Below are positions 1 through 10,549 of a stretch of DNA of 64,000 nt, piece after piece; within the stretch, counting starts at the first letter, position 1; every line of letters begins with the position of its first letter. The position numbers were made by a program, and so were the translations under genes. The notes under the pieces were generated by a model, which was given only the letters and a program-made list of their open reading frames with translations, was not told the origin of the DNA and searched no databases. This DNA comes from Styela clava (taxonomy: Eukaryota > Chordata > Ascidiacea > Stolidobranchia > Styelidae): the NCBI RefSeq assembly GCF_964204865.1, contig NC_135262.1, forward strand, positions 12,152,001-12,216,000. The letters are read 5' to 3'.

Positions 1-1194
1 TTTGGTATAAACAAAATTTTTATTTTATACTCTATATGTAAAATCTGTGACACTGTATAAGAACCGTGTACATTGAATAACTAATAATTGATAATTTTAA
101 TGTTTACAGATTTATATTAGCAAACGAAAACAAGAAAAATATTCAAAAAACACAATATTTCCATTTTGGAAGTAGGCCTATTCTCAATTTCTGACTGCAA
201 TGGATGTTTCAGTTGTGTTCGAAAATAATTTTTATCGAAACTAAGAAATATCAATCCATTCGATGTTGGATTTGATGGAGTCATTCAATCGATTGAATTT
301 ATATAGCTTGTAGTCCTAATTCAGACGTTCCAATGCATGATTTTAAGGTCGGTTGTACCCTTCGGGTTCCGTAGGGACTCTAAAATATGAGCCCTCTTAC
401 GAGTTTTCCCAATATGGATTTGCAGCATGTCTCGTTATCCTAATCTTAAACAATCGATGGCTGAGAAGTGATCTTGTTGCGTGTGAGTATTATAATGTTA
501 CTTTGGCATCACATTTAGCTATAAATTGTCCATAACAGACGTTTTATTCACTCAGAGCCTTTTTGTAAATGGTATTTGGTACCAGTATTTCTGCGGTATG
601 GAGTGATGTATGTATCAACTTATTTGTCTTGTTTCAAATGCACGTCAGCTACGCAAATAAAGCACGACCTGTGATTTGGCTGTACAATCAATTTGTTATG
701 CCTCCTCTACGCCAGCGTTCGTTATACCTATTTGTTGTTTTAGCGCGTCTAAAGTTAGTTAACTCCACTTGACAATAGTTGAACCACTCCGCCGTTGTCC
801 AATGTCAAGCGAGTGTCTAGCTAGGCAATTAGCTTTTACGTTAGTTAGAATTGCCGAATATTCCCTTAAACTGCTATAGGGCAACTGGCAACATTCTGAA
901 TTTCTTCAATCCGTGTGTTGCCAAATGATGTATTACGTATTCTTCAGGGCCGGATTTACCAATAAACGAGTGCATAACACCTATGCCCAATCACCCACGT
1001 TCAGTTTTAAACTATCATTAATCTTATCCGTTTTTTAAATTTAAAATCTTGTTCCATAATTTCGTTTCAAATTTTTTAAGCTTCAATTTTGTTTCGTTTT
1101 TTAATCAAGTTAATCCTGATTGGTCCAAATGTTCACTTTTAAAAAGTTGATAAATTAAATACAGCCGATTAAATAAATTTGAAACACTCTACAC
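1..1194. other. Intergenic, no gene recognised
   Basis: AT-rich sequence with only short chance open frames. Near 949 there is a motif (CAGGGCCGGATTTACC) that looks like one end of another hAT-type element. No matching second end is visible, so it is left unannotated. Confidence 0.5.
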
Positions 1195-2313
1195 CAGTGG
1201 TTCTCAACCTTTTCCAGTTCGCGGAACGGTAAAACTTCAAAATAAATTTTGCGGATCGTCGGACCTTCAAAATTAACTAAAAATGTCATGAACACAAAAC
1301 ATAATCAAAAGAATGCAATTACGATAAAGGTATAGGCGGTGCAAAATAAGACAATCCAATTTAATGAGAAATTGGCTGTTGTCTTTTTGATATTAAACGT
1401 GTTAAAACGCGGTTCTAATGAAGTTTCTGCAAGGCGAAGTAGAGGGCTGACTTTCACACGATTTCTGTGTTTGGTCTTGATGACAGTTAACGTTGAAAAT
1501 CTTTTCTCACAAAGGTAAGTTGTACAAAAAATCATCAGTAATGTAATGGCTCTGTCACTGAGTTCGGAATGTTCGTTATCAAGAGATATCCAAAACTGTG
1601 AAAATGGCAACTCTTCATGCTTATACATCAACGTGGTATCGCAGGAACTCTTAATTAATCATCGATTCTTTCTCAACAGTGTTAAAATTGCAAGAATTAA
1701 TATCTTTTGCAAATAAAACAACAATCCAAAAGTTTCCCTGACGAGGATCCGCATTTTCTGGAAAGTATTTTCCAAAATTGATGCTTAGATCTTTTAGGTG
1801 TTGACTTGTAACAGCAAACAGCTTGACGTCATGTAAACATGAAAATATGTCGAGATCGCATTTCTGTGCATTGTTGTTCCAAAACACCAGTTTGTCTTTG
1901 AAAGCATCGGTTTTGCTACGCAATGTAAATATGTTGATGTGATTGCCTTGCAGCAAACTGTTAAGGTCGTGCAAGCGGCGGAATATGTCCGATAAGTATG
2001 CAAGCTTCGCTGTCCACATCTCATCGAATAAGAGCTTTTTTATTCAGTTGATAATTTCTTCCACGTAAAATCCGTTATGAGGTCATAGACTTAACGAACA
2101 TCCATCCAGGTCTTGACATTGGCAGAGGACGTCTCACCAAGTGTAGTTGTTAGGCGAATATCGATACTTCGAATCAATAAGAGTTAAAAAATCACAAAAC
2201 TAATGATATTTTGCAATTTGCGTATAAATATATTAATATTGGAATATATTTGGCGAACCGGCAGCAAGGTTGCTGTGGACCGGCACCGGTCGGTGGTTGA
2301 GAACCGCTGCAGA
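1195..2313 (-). mobile_element. hAT element with decayed ZBED/SCAND3-type transposase
   Basis: The left end reads CAGTGGTTCTCAACC and the right end carries the inverse GGTTGAGAACCGCTG (ending 2309, plus four extra bases). The left flank CTCTACAC (1187-1194) matches the right flank GTCTACAC (2314-2321) at 7 of 8 bases, a hAT-like 8-bp target duplication. Two minus-strand frames lie inside. The frame at 1651-2019 has the 'KLAYLSDIF..LH.LNSLLQG' stretch typical of ZBED5/SCAND3-like hAT transposases. The frame at 1305-1631 has the C-terminal dimerisation block with 'TTYLCEKRFSTLTVIKTKHRNR'-like spacing. The N-terminal BED finger and most of the catalytic core are missing, so the element is internally deleted and inactive. 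The transposase family assignment rests on recognisable motifs; subfamily is uncertain. Confidence 0.8.
1305..2019 (-). pseudogene. hAT transposase C-terminal remnant, two frames
   Basis: Read on the minus strand, 2019-1651 gives the middle part of a ZBED/SCAND3-like transposase (linker and helical region before the dimerisation domain). After a stop and frame change, 1631-1305 gives the hAT C-terminal dimerisation motif (ATTYLCE.FS..T.IK.K.RNR type). The order matches the family, and the piece in between is broken. There is no BED zinc finger, the catalytic DDE region is absent, and no start context is visible. It is the coding relic of the enclosing element, not a host gene. Confidence 0.75.
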
Positions 2314-2321
2314 GTCTACAC

Positions 2322-2799
2322 CAGGGTGGTACAAACCCAGGCCCGCGGGCCACATGTGGCCCGCCGTTCTATTATCTGTGGCCCGCGTCACATTCGGAGA
2401 GTAATCAAAAAATCCTATTTCGTGTTCTTTCATAATAAAATTAATCAGAAAAATCTTTTGATATATTGTTACATCACTACTGTCATTGAATGGACTAATG
2501 TTATGGCTAGTTCGGGCAACTAGCGAAGTTGAATGATGCGCTTGGCAGTATAATTCATTATCTGGCTTTCTATCTTTTTGGTCGGGAATATATGCTTACA
2601 ATATAGGCACCATAGAAACTAAAAATCGAATGCGGATTTCTATTAGCCTGGGATGGCTATGTCTGATAAGTATGTGTATGCACAATAAAAGGGTTTGTTT
2701 TGTATTGGACTGTTTACCTATTCTTGGAACTATTGTGGCCCGCGAACAATGCAAAAAAATATTTGTGGCCCGCGGAGCCGACAACATTGGACCACCCTG
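2322..2799. mobile_element. Short non-autonomous hAT-type element
   Basis: The termini are CAGGGTGGTACAAACC and the inverse TTGGACCACCCTG, with subterminal GGCCCGCGG-rich repeats at both ends. A perfect 8-bp direct repeat, GTCTACAC, flanks it (2314-2321 and 2800-2807). It is 478 bp with no coding capacity. The left copy of its target duplication is also the right flank of the element at 1195-2313, so it landed in the duplicated target of that older insertion. Confidence 0.85.
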
Positions 2800-3320
2800 G
2801 TCTACACTATTTGAACTTTAAAAAATTAAGATACCCTTTAACGTATTCGAACAGTTTTCATCGTTCTATTAGCCTTTAATATTTGAAAAATATAAGAAAA
2901 TAACAACTATGTAAATTTTCCTATCGTAGACCTGTTTATTTTAAGAAATGGAATGATAATTTTATTCATCAGTGATGTTTTATTTTTAGTAATTGGACAA
3001 TGCCCTAATCGTGACTAGAAATAAGTATTAATATGTCACGTTTTCTGGCGCCGTTACGTTGTAATACAGCCTTTTGTTTCTCGAACTTATCCATTGTACT
3101 TGCGCGATTAGAACACGTATCTTGCCTGTGACTAAAATTTCGTTGTTTACGCAAATTTTTGAAAATTCTGATTATGATGAATTTATGATGTCATAATATA
3201 TTTACGATACTGATATCATAAATTTAAATTTTACAAATTGTGTATAGGATTTAGATCATGGTTGTTGAATGTAGTTAGCTCACGGCTGCGTCACTACGCT
3301 TGAGTGGTAATAGGCTACGT

Positions 3321-4646
3321 CAGGGGTGTGCAACCTTTAATACAGGAGGGCCAGATACAAGTAACTGGGTGAATCCGCGGACCGCATCTAGAAACTCTAC
3401 CTACGAAAGGCTCTGGATACGAAAATATTGCTCCGGCTAACGTAAGATTTTTTACATACGAAAGGCCGAAAACCTAAATTTGTTTATTTTAGGTTAATTT
3501 TATGCAGTGCTTGAAGAATGGTTGTCCTATTCCGATATCGCAACCTTCGAATATCGTTTTTCGTGTTTATAAGAATGCCCAAAAGGGGGACATATCCTAT
3601 AATCCTAGCGCCGCCGTCCACGTTTTGATTTAAAATATTTTACAATTATTTTATTTTTTATCGTAATCGAAGGCAGCCATGTGCGGTGCGGCAATAAATT
3701 ATCCCCTGCCCGTTTGTTACCCGCGGGTACGTACAACGTGTTGCTAGCGAAATTCAGTGAGAAGGCGATGATACGCGCGTAACAGTTAAGACAAAAAAAT
3801 GGAAAAAAAAATATTGAATTTTATGTGTGTGTGTGCTCATTTTCGTACATTATGTACTCTCTTAGCTGTCAACTTTTGCTGCCTCTTCCCACCACCTCCG
3901 ACCACCGTCCTCTTACTGTCCGCGGTCTTCGTTTAGCCTAGTCGGCCAACGCCAAAGGTAAACAAACGGTTCGTAGTTTTTATTCGGTATTTCTCTGTTC
4001 TTTCTTCTTTCCATGTGTGCCTTTTTTGTTGATTATGCAGTAAATCTAATTTTAACATGAATTTTTTACGTGTTTTAACCATTATTGTAATTTATACAAA
4101 TATTATGTTTAGTTCTGTGGAGGCTTAGAATGGATTATGGCATTTACAGGTAAAATGCGTCCCTACTTACGGAATTTTCTACCTACGAAGGTTATTCCGG
4201 AACTAATTAATTTTGTAGCTAGAGTTTCTACTGTAGTTGCAAGCACAAAAAATTGTTTCTTTTCGTTATTGATCTTATTGTTAGGGGTCCTTGCAGAACT
4301 GTTGAGTTAATACGAGAAAATAAAGAAAATTCGTGTGCAGCAAGACTCTTGAATTTAATAATATAAAGAAAACTGCTATTCAAACTGATTGTCACACCGA
4401 CTTTAAACGAATTCGCTGAGAAATACGTTTTTATAAGATTGTGTATATTGCAAAAGGATTTTGCTTGCTAGTTTTGCTAATATGACAATGGCACGTAGGT
4501 ACTGGTAAAAGCTTTGTGACGCAAAGAGATTGTAATTGCTCGCGTGTACCAGAATAACTAAGCAAAAAAATTCGCACCATTCAAAATTCGCACTTCTCCG
4601 CGGGCCGCACAAATTTTATTTACGGGCCGCAGTTTGCACACCCCTG
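3321..4646. mobile_element. Non-autonomous hAT-type element, 1.3 kb
   Basis: The left end CAGGGGTGTGCAACC and the right end TTGCACACCCCTG are inverted copies. Perfect 8-bp direct repeats GGCTACGT lie at 3313-3320 and 4647-4654. Subterminal GGGCCGCA-like stretches occur at both ends. The interior has a short TG microsatellite near 3823 and a run of CCACC-rich sequence near 3890, but no transposase frame. Assignment to hAT rests on the 8-bp duplication and the CAGGGG terminus. Confidence 0.88.
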
Positions 4647-4654
4647 GGCTACGT

Positions 4655-5619
4655 CATCGTTTTGCTATGTGTCGAATCTTGGGAAAGCAAATTCGGTTTG
4701 TTATTTTTGTGTTCATACTATTTTATAAACACAAACAACTAGAAAAATGTCATGAGCATTCACATGCTCGTTTGAGCAATCCTGACCGAACTCGCACATC
4801 TATTTTAAGATATAACAGGGTAATAGCCTAACAGGGTACCACTGGCGTCAGTCAGTGATGCCTGCGTTTCTACAAAAAAAATATATCTTAGCGGATCCCT
4901 ATCACGCCAGCTAAATATTTAACTTGTTATCAATATTAACGTGTTTCCATATAAAATGGAAAGTATTTTCCACCTTTCAAATATGCTTTCGAACATTCCT
5001 GCTTCGGTCGAAAAATACCACAACCCTATAGTATCAAATAGTTATGGTGAGTGAGAATTGAATTCGAACTCTTTCATGTTGGAATATTCTTCATTATGTA
5101 AACAATTGTGTTTACTTATAGGATAACCGAAAATTAATTGGAACTTTTCCGGTCTAGAGAAGAGACTATAAATTTGCTGTCGAATAGAAGACCAATATAA
5201 ACACCTATCGCAATTGAAAGTTGTGGCGAAATCCTGTGATTTTTGATTTTTTTGTGATTCGAATATTTTCAATTTTGTGCAATTGAATTTATTTGAAAAT
5301 TATTCAAATTGTTTTGAACTGTCACGGTACCGAGAGCATAGTTTTAAATTTATTTAAAAATAAGAGAAAAACATGGAAACTTATCGCAATTAAAAAAAAT
5401 GCGGTGACATCCTGCTAACTTTTTGAGGCCAGTGCGTGACTAGCCCACAATTTTCTTGTTGTGGGAGATGATTTTTTCGACGTTTATTCGCTCCTTACGA
5501 TCGGGACATGGCCAGGTACAAGAAGTCGCTGATATCTAACGATATCTTTTCCCATGGCTTACTTCGTTGACGACGTCATCCGAGCTATGCAACATTTGCA
5601 CAGACAGACTTATCAACTC
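4655..5619. other. Intergenic, no gene recognised
   Basis: Only short frames without family resemblance or splice context. No clear repeat boundary is visible. Confidence 0.4.
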
Positions 5620-5905
5620 GCATATAAATTGCACCCATGGGCGTTTAAATCCATGTACAATTGCACTCACGGGCATTTGCACCCATGGGCGTTGTATTTA
5701 TGGTCATTTGCAACTTTGCATTCTCATCCACCGTTTGAAGCATTAGGCATTTGCACTCACGAACATTTCACCCACGGCTCACGTAGCGTTTGAACCAATA
5801 GACATTTGCACTAACGTACTATTACACCCAAGAAAATTGCACACCTGAACATCTGTACATACGAATTTCGCACCCATGGATATTTACACCAAGGACATAT
5901 ATATG
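5620..5905 (-). repeat. Degenerate minisatellite arm, inverted orientation
   Basis: Diverged 16-bp monomers of the form CATTTGCACTCACGAA / CATTTGCACCCATGGG recur here. They are the reverse complement of the monomers in the main array that starts near 6076. The spacer between the two arms (about 5910-6070) is AT-rich and includes a TA dinucleotide run near 6010-6035. Confidence 0.75.
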
Positions 5906-6075
5906 CACAAGTGTAATAATAACTAACTGAAATAGATATATAAACTTGTCGAACGCAACTAAGATTGTACATACAATTTGTAAGCGGTTATAAATGTATA
6001 TAAACATTTATATACATATATATATATATATAAATATTTGTTGGAAAAATTTTGTCGGAAACACAAATATTAGTG

Positions 6076-7119
6076 GGTTGAACATGTCCGTGAATGCAAA
6101 TGCACGTCGGTGCAACTGTCTATGAGTGCAAATGTTCGTGGATGCAAATGTACGTCAGCGCAACTGTCTACGGGTGGAAATGTCCGTGTGTGCAAATGTT
6201 CGTGGATGCAAATGCACGTCGGTACAACTGTCTACGGGTGCAAATATCCGTGTGTGCAAATGTTCGTGGATGCAAGGGTACGTCGGTGCAACTGTCTACG
6301 GGTGTAAATGTCCGTGTGTGCAAATGTTCGTGGATGCAAAGGTACGTCGGTGCAACTGTCTACGGGTGCTAATGTCCGTGTGTGCAAATGTTCGTGAATG
6401 CAAATGCACGTCGGTGCAAATGTCCGTTTGTGCAAATGTTCGTGGATGCAAAGGTAAGTCGGTGCAACTGTCTACGGGTGTAAATGTCCGTGTGTGCAAA
6501 TGTTCGTGGATGCAAAGGTACGTCGGTGCAACTGTCTACGGGTGCAAATGTTTGTCAATGCAAAGGTACGTCGGTGCAACTGTCTACGGGTGCAAATGTC
6601 CGTGTGTGCAAATTTTGTAGATGCAAAGGTACGTCGGTGCAACTGTCTACGGGTGCTAATGTCCGTGTGTGCAAATGTTCGTGAATGCAAATGCACGTCG
6701 GTGCAATTGTCTACGGGTGCAAATGTCCGTGGATGCAAAAGTACGTCGGCGCAACTGTCTACGGGTGCAAATGTTCGTGGATGCAAAAGTACGTCGGCGC
6801 AACTGTCTACGGGTGCAAATGTTCGTGGATGCAGAAGTACGTTGGCGCAACTGTCTACGGGTGCAAATGTCCGTGTGCAAATGTTCGTGAATGCAAATGC
6901 ACGTCGGTGCAATTGTCTACGGGTGCAAATGTCCGTGGATGCAAAAGTACGTCGGCGCAACTGTCTACGGGTGCAAATGTTCGTGGATGCAAAAGTACGT
7001 CGGCGCAACTGTCTACGGGTGCAAATGTTCGTGGATGCAGAAGTACGTTGGCGCAACTGTCTACGGGTGCAAATGTCCGTGTGCAAACGTTCGTGGATGC
7101 AAAGGTACGTCGGCGCAAA
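6076..7119 (+). repeat. Higher-order minisatellite, 16-bp monomer
   Basis: The monomer is 16 bp (for example GTGTGCAAATGTTCGT). Four distinct monomers in a row make a 64-bp unit that repeats through most of 6170-6660. From about 6710 a 48-bp three-monomer unit repeats, and a block of about 206 bp is duplicated (6669 onward against 6875 onward). Because 16 and 64 are not multiples of 3 and the monomer lacks stops, long open frames appear in several frames on both strands. They encode the same Cys-rich tandem nonsense and are treated as repeat artefacts. Degenerate monomers continue to about 7250. Confidence 0.95.
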
Positions 7120-7738
7120 GGTTCCCGAATTTATATGCTAGTGCTAAAATCTATCGGTGTAAATATATGGGTACGATATCTGTGTTGGGTGCAAAATTAT
7201 GCAGGTGGAAATACCCTGGGTGTAGAATATGGGTGGAAATATACGAACTATAGTTTAGGGACCCATATCCAACACCGGAATTTAAATATTAAAACCATAA
7301 TTTCAAATTGTTATACATATTTATTTAAAGTTCAGTGGTATAAAATAAACAACTTAAAAATAAAATAACTTACACTCATAATAAAAAAAAAACATTCATA
7401 AATTTTCTGTCAACAAAATATATCAGACATTTATGTAAATAAATATGAATGAACTTTAATAACACAAAAATCGATCGCTATAGATTTATCATGATTTCGG
7501 TTCACAGGCGTGACAGCTTAGTTGTATGCGTTTTAGCATCTGTCTTTAGTGATTGTTCACCGATGGCTATTCCTGACCCATTATTCACATGAAGCCCGGG
7601 CGACAAAAAGATGCAATTTTAAGATTCGATATATATCTCTGAACAAACCCAAACTGTTGATCATCGTTGAATTGCACTTCACAATATTAGAGTAAACGGA
7701 ATTTCAGAAAGTTAAAAACTCTCGTATCTTTGGTTCCT
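7120..7738. other. Degenerate repeat edge, then intergenic
   Basis: 7140-7250 still carries worn 16-bp monomers (GGTGCAAAATTATGC, GGTGGAAATACCCTG). The rest is AT-rich and probably holds the 3' untranslated region of the minus-strand peptide gene that stops at 7739. Confidence 0.5.
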
Positions 7739-9352
7739 TCACTTCCAACAGAGTTTTTCACAAAGTTCGCATGAAATATCAACGCGAATTCTCTTCTTGC
7801 CCTTTCCGCGTGTTTTGTTGTGCTTTGATCGTTTTACTGTAAACAATAAAATCAAGAGTTCAATATTGCATATATATTTATGTCGTTATATGGCAAGGTG
7901 TTTTTGCTATGGTACGGCTAAAAGTAATACTACTCCCAACCAACGCAATGTAAATTTACGAATATAATTCAATAGTAACAGAATCTTTACCTCTGTTCAG
8001 TGCAACCTCGCTATTGTCTTCGATGCTCCTTTTGAATATCGTTTGTATTTTGCAACTTGAAAACATTGTTTTGCACGTTTGACGGATACTTGGAGCACAT
8101 GATGCCATTAACTTCTTCAGAAATTTTCTACAAGAAAAAAAAACAAGTATGTTATTGAGTATGTCAATTTCGTGATAAAGTGAAACTATTTTTTACATGC
8201 CTCAACAAAAATTGAAAAACCGAAGATATATAGTTTACTTAGCTTGGTGGGATACTCATGCATTGTTTAATTGTGTTTGTTTTTAGCACTAAGGCTTATG
8301 ACAAGGTCGTGCTCGGGTATTTGATGCCGCGGGGTGATGTGTCAATATGAAAACCGCGAATTCGCGTGAATTTTGGAGGAAAATTAGAATTGTCCCGCTT
8401 CGAGACATCGTGTGGTTAACAAGCCGGAAATTTGATCTACTAATAAATCTGAATCAAAATTAATGGGATTTTGCCAACATTTCATTTATTCGTTTTCTTT
8501 CTGATTTTCCCATGTATGCTGAATTAACATATTGCCACGTTTGGATGATGGATATAACTGTTTTAATGTAAGGTTATCAACCTGTAATTGAATGGTTTCG
8601 ACGTGGATAAGCAATCCCAGCATATTGCTTTCATGTGGTAAAATTAAAGATCATTTATAATCGTGAGAAATTATCAATTTTTTTTAACAGGAAGTACGAT
8701 TTATAAATTAGGTAATTAAATTGTTTAATTGAAAACATTTTCACAAATTATCACACTACCACTTAGACAATTATATTCTATAAATAAAATCGTTTAGAAA
8801 TGTACTAAATTTTAGCTCGGGTTTTTCTGGTTTTCAATGAAATTGCTTCTTTATACTGTAAGTCGTTAGCCAGTAATGAAATCAGTTATTTTTGGCTATC
8901 AAAATAAAATGTTGAATAAAACTTTTCTACCCTCCTCGATCAAAAACAAAACAAGTACATTTTACTTGGAAGTAAAGTACTAGCTAGCAACCAATAAAAT
9001 ACTAATTATTACTAACTAATCGAGCCTATATCGTCGAACAGATGGTTTGTCATCAATTTCACTCAATTGAAAGTTTTTCTTACCTTCGGCGTATTCGTCT
9101 GCTATTCGGGGCATCTCTGTAGGTACTTGGCTCATCTTCAGCTTTAGCATTGGTGTTATCGTCACACTCTTTTTCCTCTGTTTTTATTCTTTCCTTTTCA
9201 GCTGCTATCTGTCGTCTCAAAAGTTTCATTTTTCGTGCCAAAGTTAATCGATTCAACGCAGCTCTTTTGACCGACATTGGCGCAGAAGACACACATGCGA
9301 TGACAACTGCTGTCATTGCAAGTACAGCAATAAAATATGTACTCTTCAACAT
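7739..9352 (-). CDS. Secreted cysteine-containing prepropeptide, paralog A (3 exons)
   Basis: Spliced on the minus strand: exon 1 9352-9084, exon 2 8127-7991, exon 3 7836-7739; introns begin GT and end AG, phases 2 and 1; 167 aa. Residues 1-24 form a signal peptide (hydrophobic core, then SSAP). An amphipathic Lys/Arg-rich helix (about 33-60) follows, with Cys63 after it. Exon 2 starts right after a RRIRRRK basic cluster and has Cys at 100, 108 and 115 (SCAPSIRQTCKTMFSSC), then a KR site. Exon 3 opens with VKR, has the basic run RGKGKKR and ends with C158-x2-C161-x3-C165-W166-K. The paralog at 19590-20775 shares intron phases and all seven of these cysteines. Precursor architecture suggests a hormone, neuropeptide or antimicrobial peptide processed at dibasic sites; I do not recognise a family. 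The splice model is inferred but strongly supported by the paralog. Confidence 0.82.
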
Positions 9353-10549
9353 TTTTGTTTCAATTCGAATTGTTCTATTTCAAAAACTTTACCACGTGTC
9401 CGTGATTTTTTGCCTTTACAAAAAATTTTTATTTCTGGCGATTGACAAATAAAATATCTGTCAAAATCATCAATACCGTCGCTTTATATCGTTGATATGA
9501 GAGAAAATTCACCTTTTTTTCTCGAATCGTGATCACCGTTTGGTTGCATCTTCAATCCTCTCTCAAGTGTGTCAACGTGGTCAAATTTCTCCGTTTATCG
9601 ACGTTTTTGTATGATTAAATGTTCGGGATGTAGGAAGAGCCTTGGGCAAATTTTTGGTGAAAATAGACTACACTGTTGCGAGGTTATATCGATGACTTTA
9701 ATCTGTTATTATTATCAGGAAAAACTGGGGATTTCTCCTGTGGTTTATTTTCAACTTTCGTTACATTTACGTAAGCAACCACTAAATAACAATTTTTACC
9801 TGTCAATCGAAATATAAAAGAACTGCTTGCATTAAATTGTTGTTTTTATGTGCGTTGATACAAAACACAACCAATAATATACTTCGGGCAGACAAGTATA
9901 ATTGCAGGATGTTAAATCACACCATGGGATGAATGCGGGATTTCAAGGGTAGGGCATGTGAAAAAACTTTTACAACATCACGATATCACCACGATAACCT
10001 TTTTCTATGCCGACCGTGTATAAATTATGCTATTCAATCAGTCGAGTTGTTTTCAAATTCGGGCTTGATATAATAATTTTTTGATCAGACTTAAAGAAGT
10101 TAGCCCGTTTACTCTATCCTGCATTGGTAATCAGGAACTCGATGCTTAGGTAGCAAAAGTATTCACTGCGAGAGAATTCTAATATTCATTTTATATTGGT
10201 ATTATGTTGATTTCTGCTTCCACATACGTTGTTTTCGCGTAATACTTAGTCTGCAAATTTCATAAAAGTTGGTCCTCCTCACATACGACTGTTTACGAAA
10301 ACATTATTTCATGCTTGTTTTCACGGATCTATTTATTATATATATATATACACTATCCTAGTTACGGTTATATCATGATTTACAGTGTGCTAACGCACTA
10401 ACATTAATGTGAATAATTGTAGTTTCGAAAAACAGGGCTGGAGAAGATAGTTTGAAGTTGAACAATTCTGTTCAGATCAATTGCATCTACATACCATCAA
10501 ATGACGAGAAACACTCTTTTTCGAAATAACACCTGGTAGTACCCAGTAA
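9353..10549. other. Intergenic between the divergent peptide genes
   Basis: Upstream DNA of paralog A. No further coding exon or transposon end is recognised. A short TA run lies near 10338. Confidence 0.4.
9482..9488 (-). promoter_or_regulatory. Possible TATA box of paralog A
   Basis: Minus-strand TATAAAG about 130 bases before the start codon at 9352. This would give a leader of roughly 100 bases. It is supported only by its position and by the similar TATA box of the paralog. Confidence 0.35.

Noticed and set aside
949-990. hAT-like left terminus CAGGGCCGGATTTACC
   Set aside because: No inverse end or target duplication could be found within the window.
6094-7368. Long open frames of 92-227 codons in the minisatellite
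   Set aside because: They exist in several frames on both strands only because the repeat lacks stops; no signal, domain or splice context.
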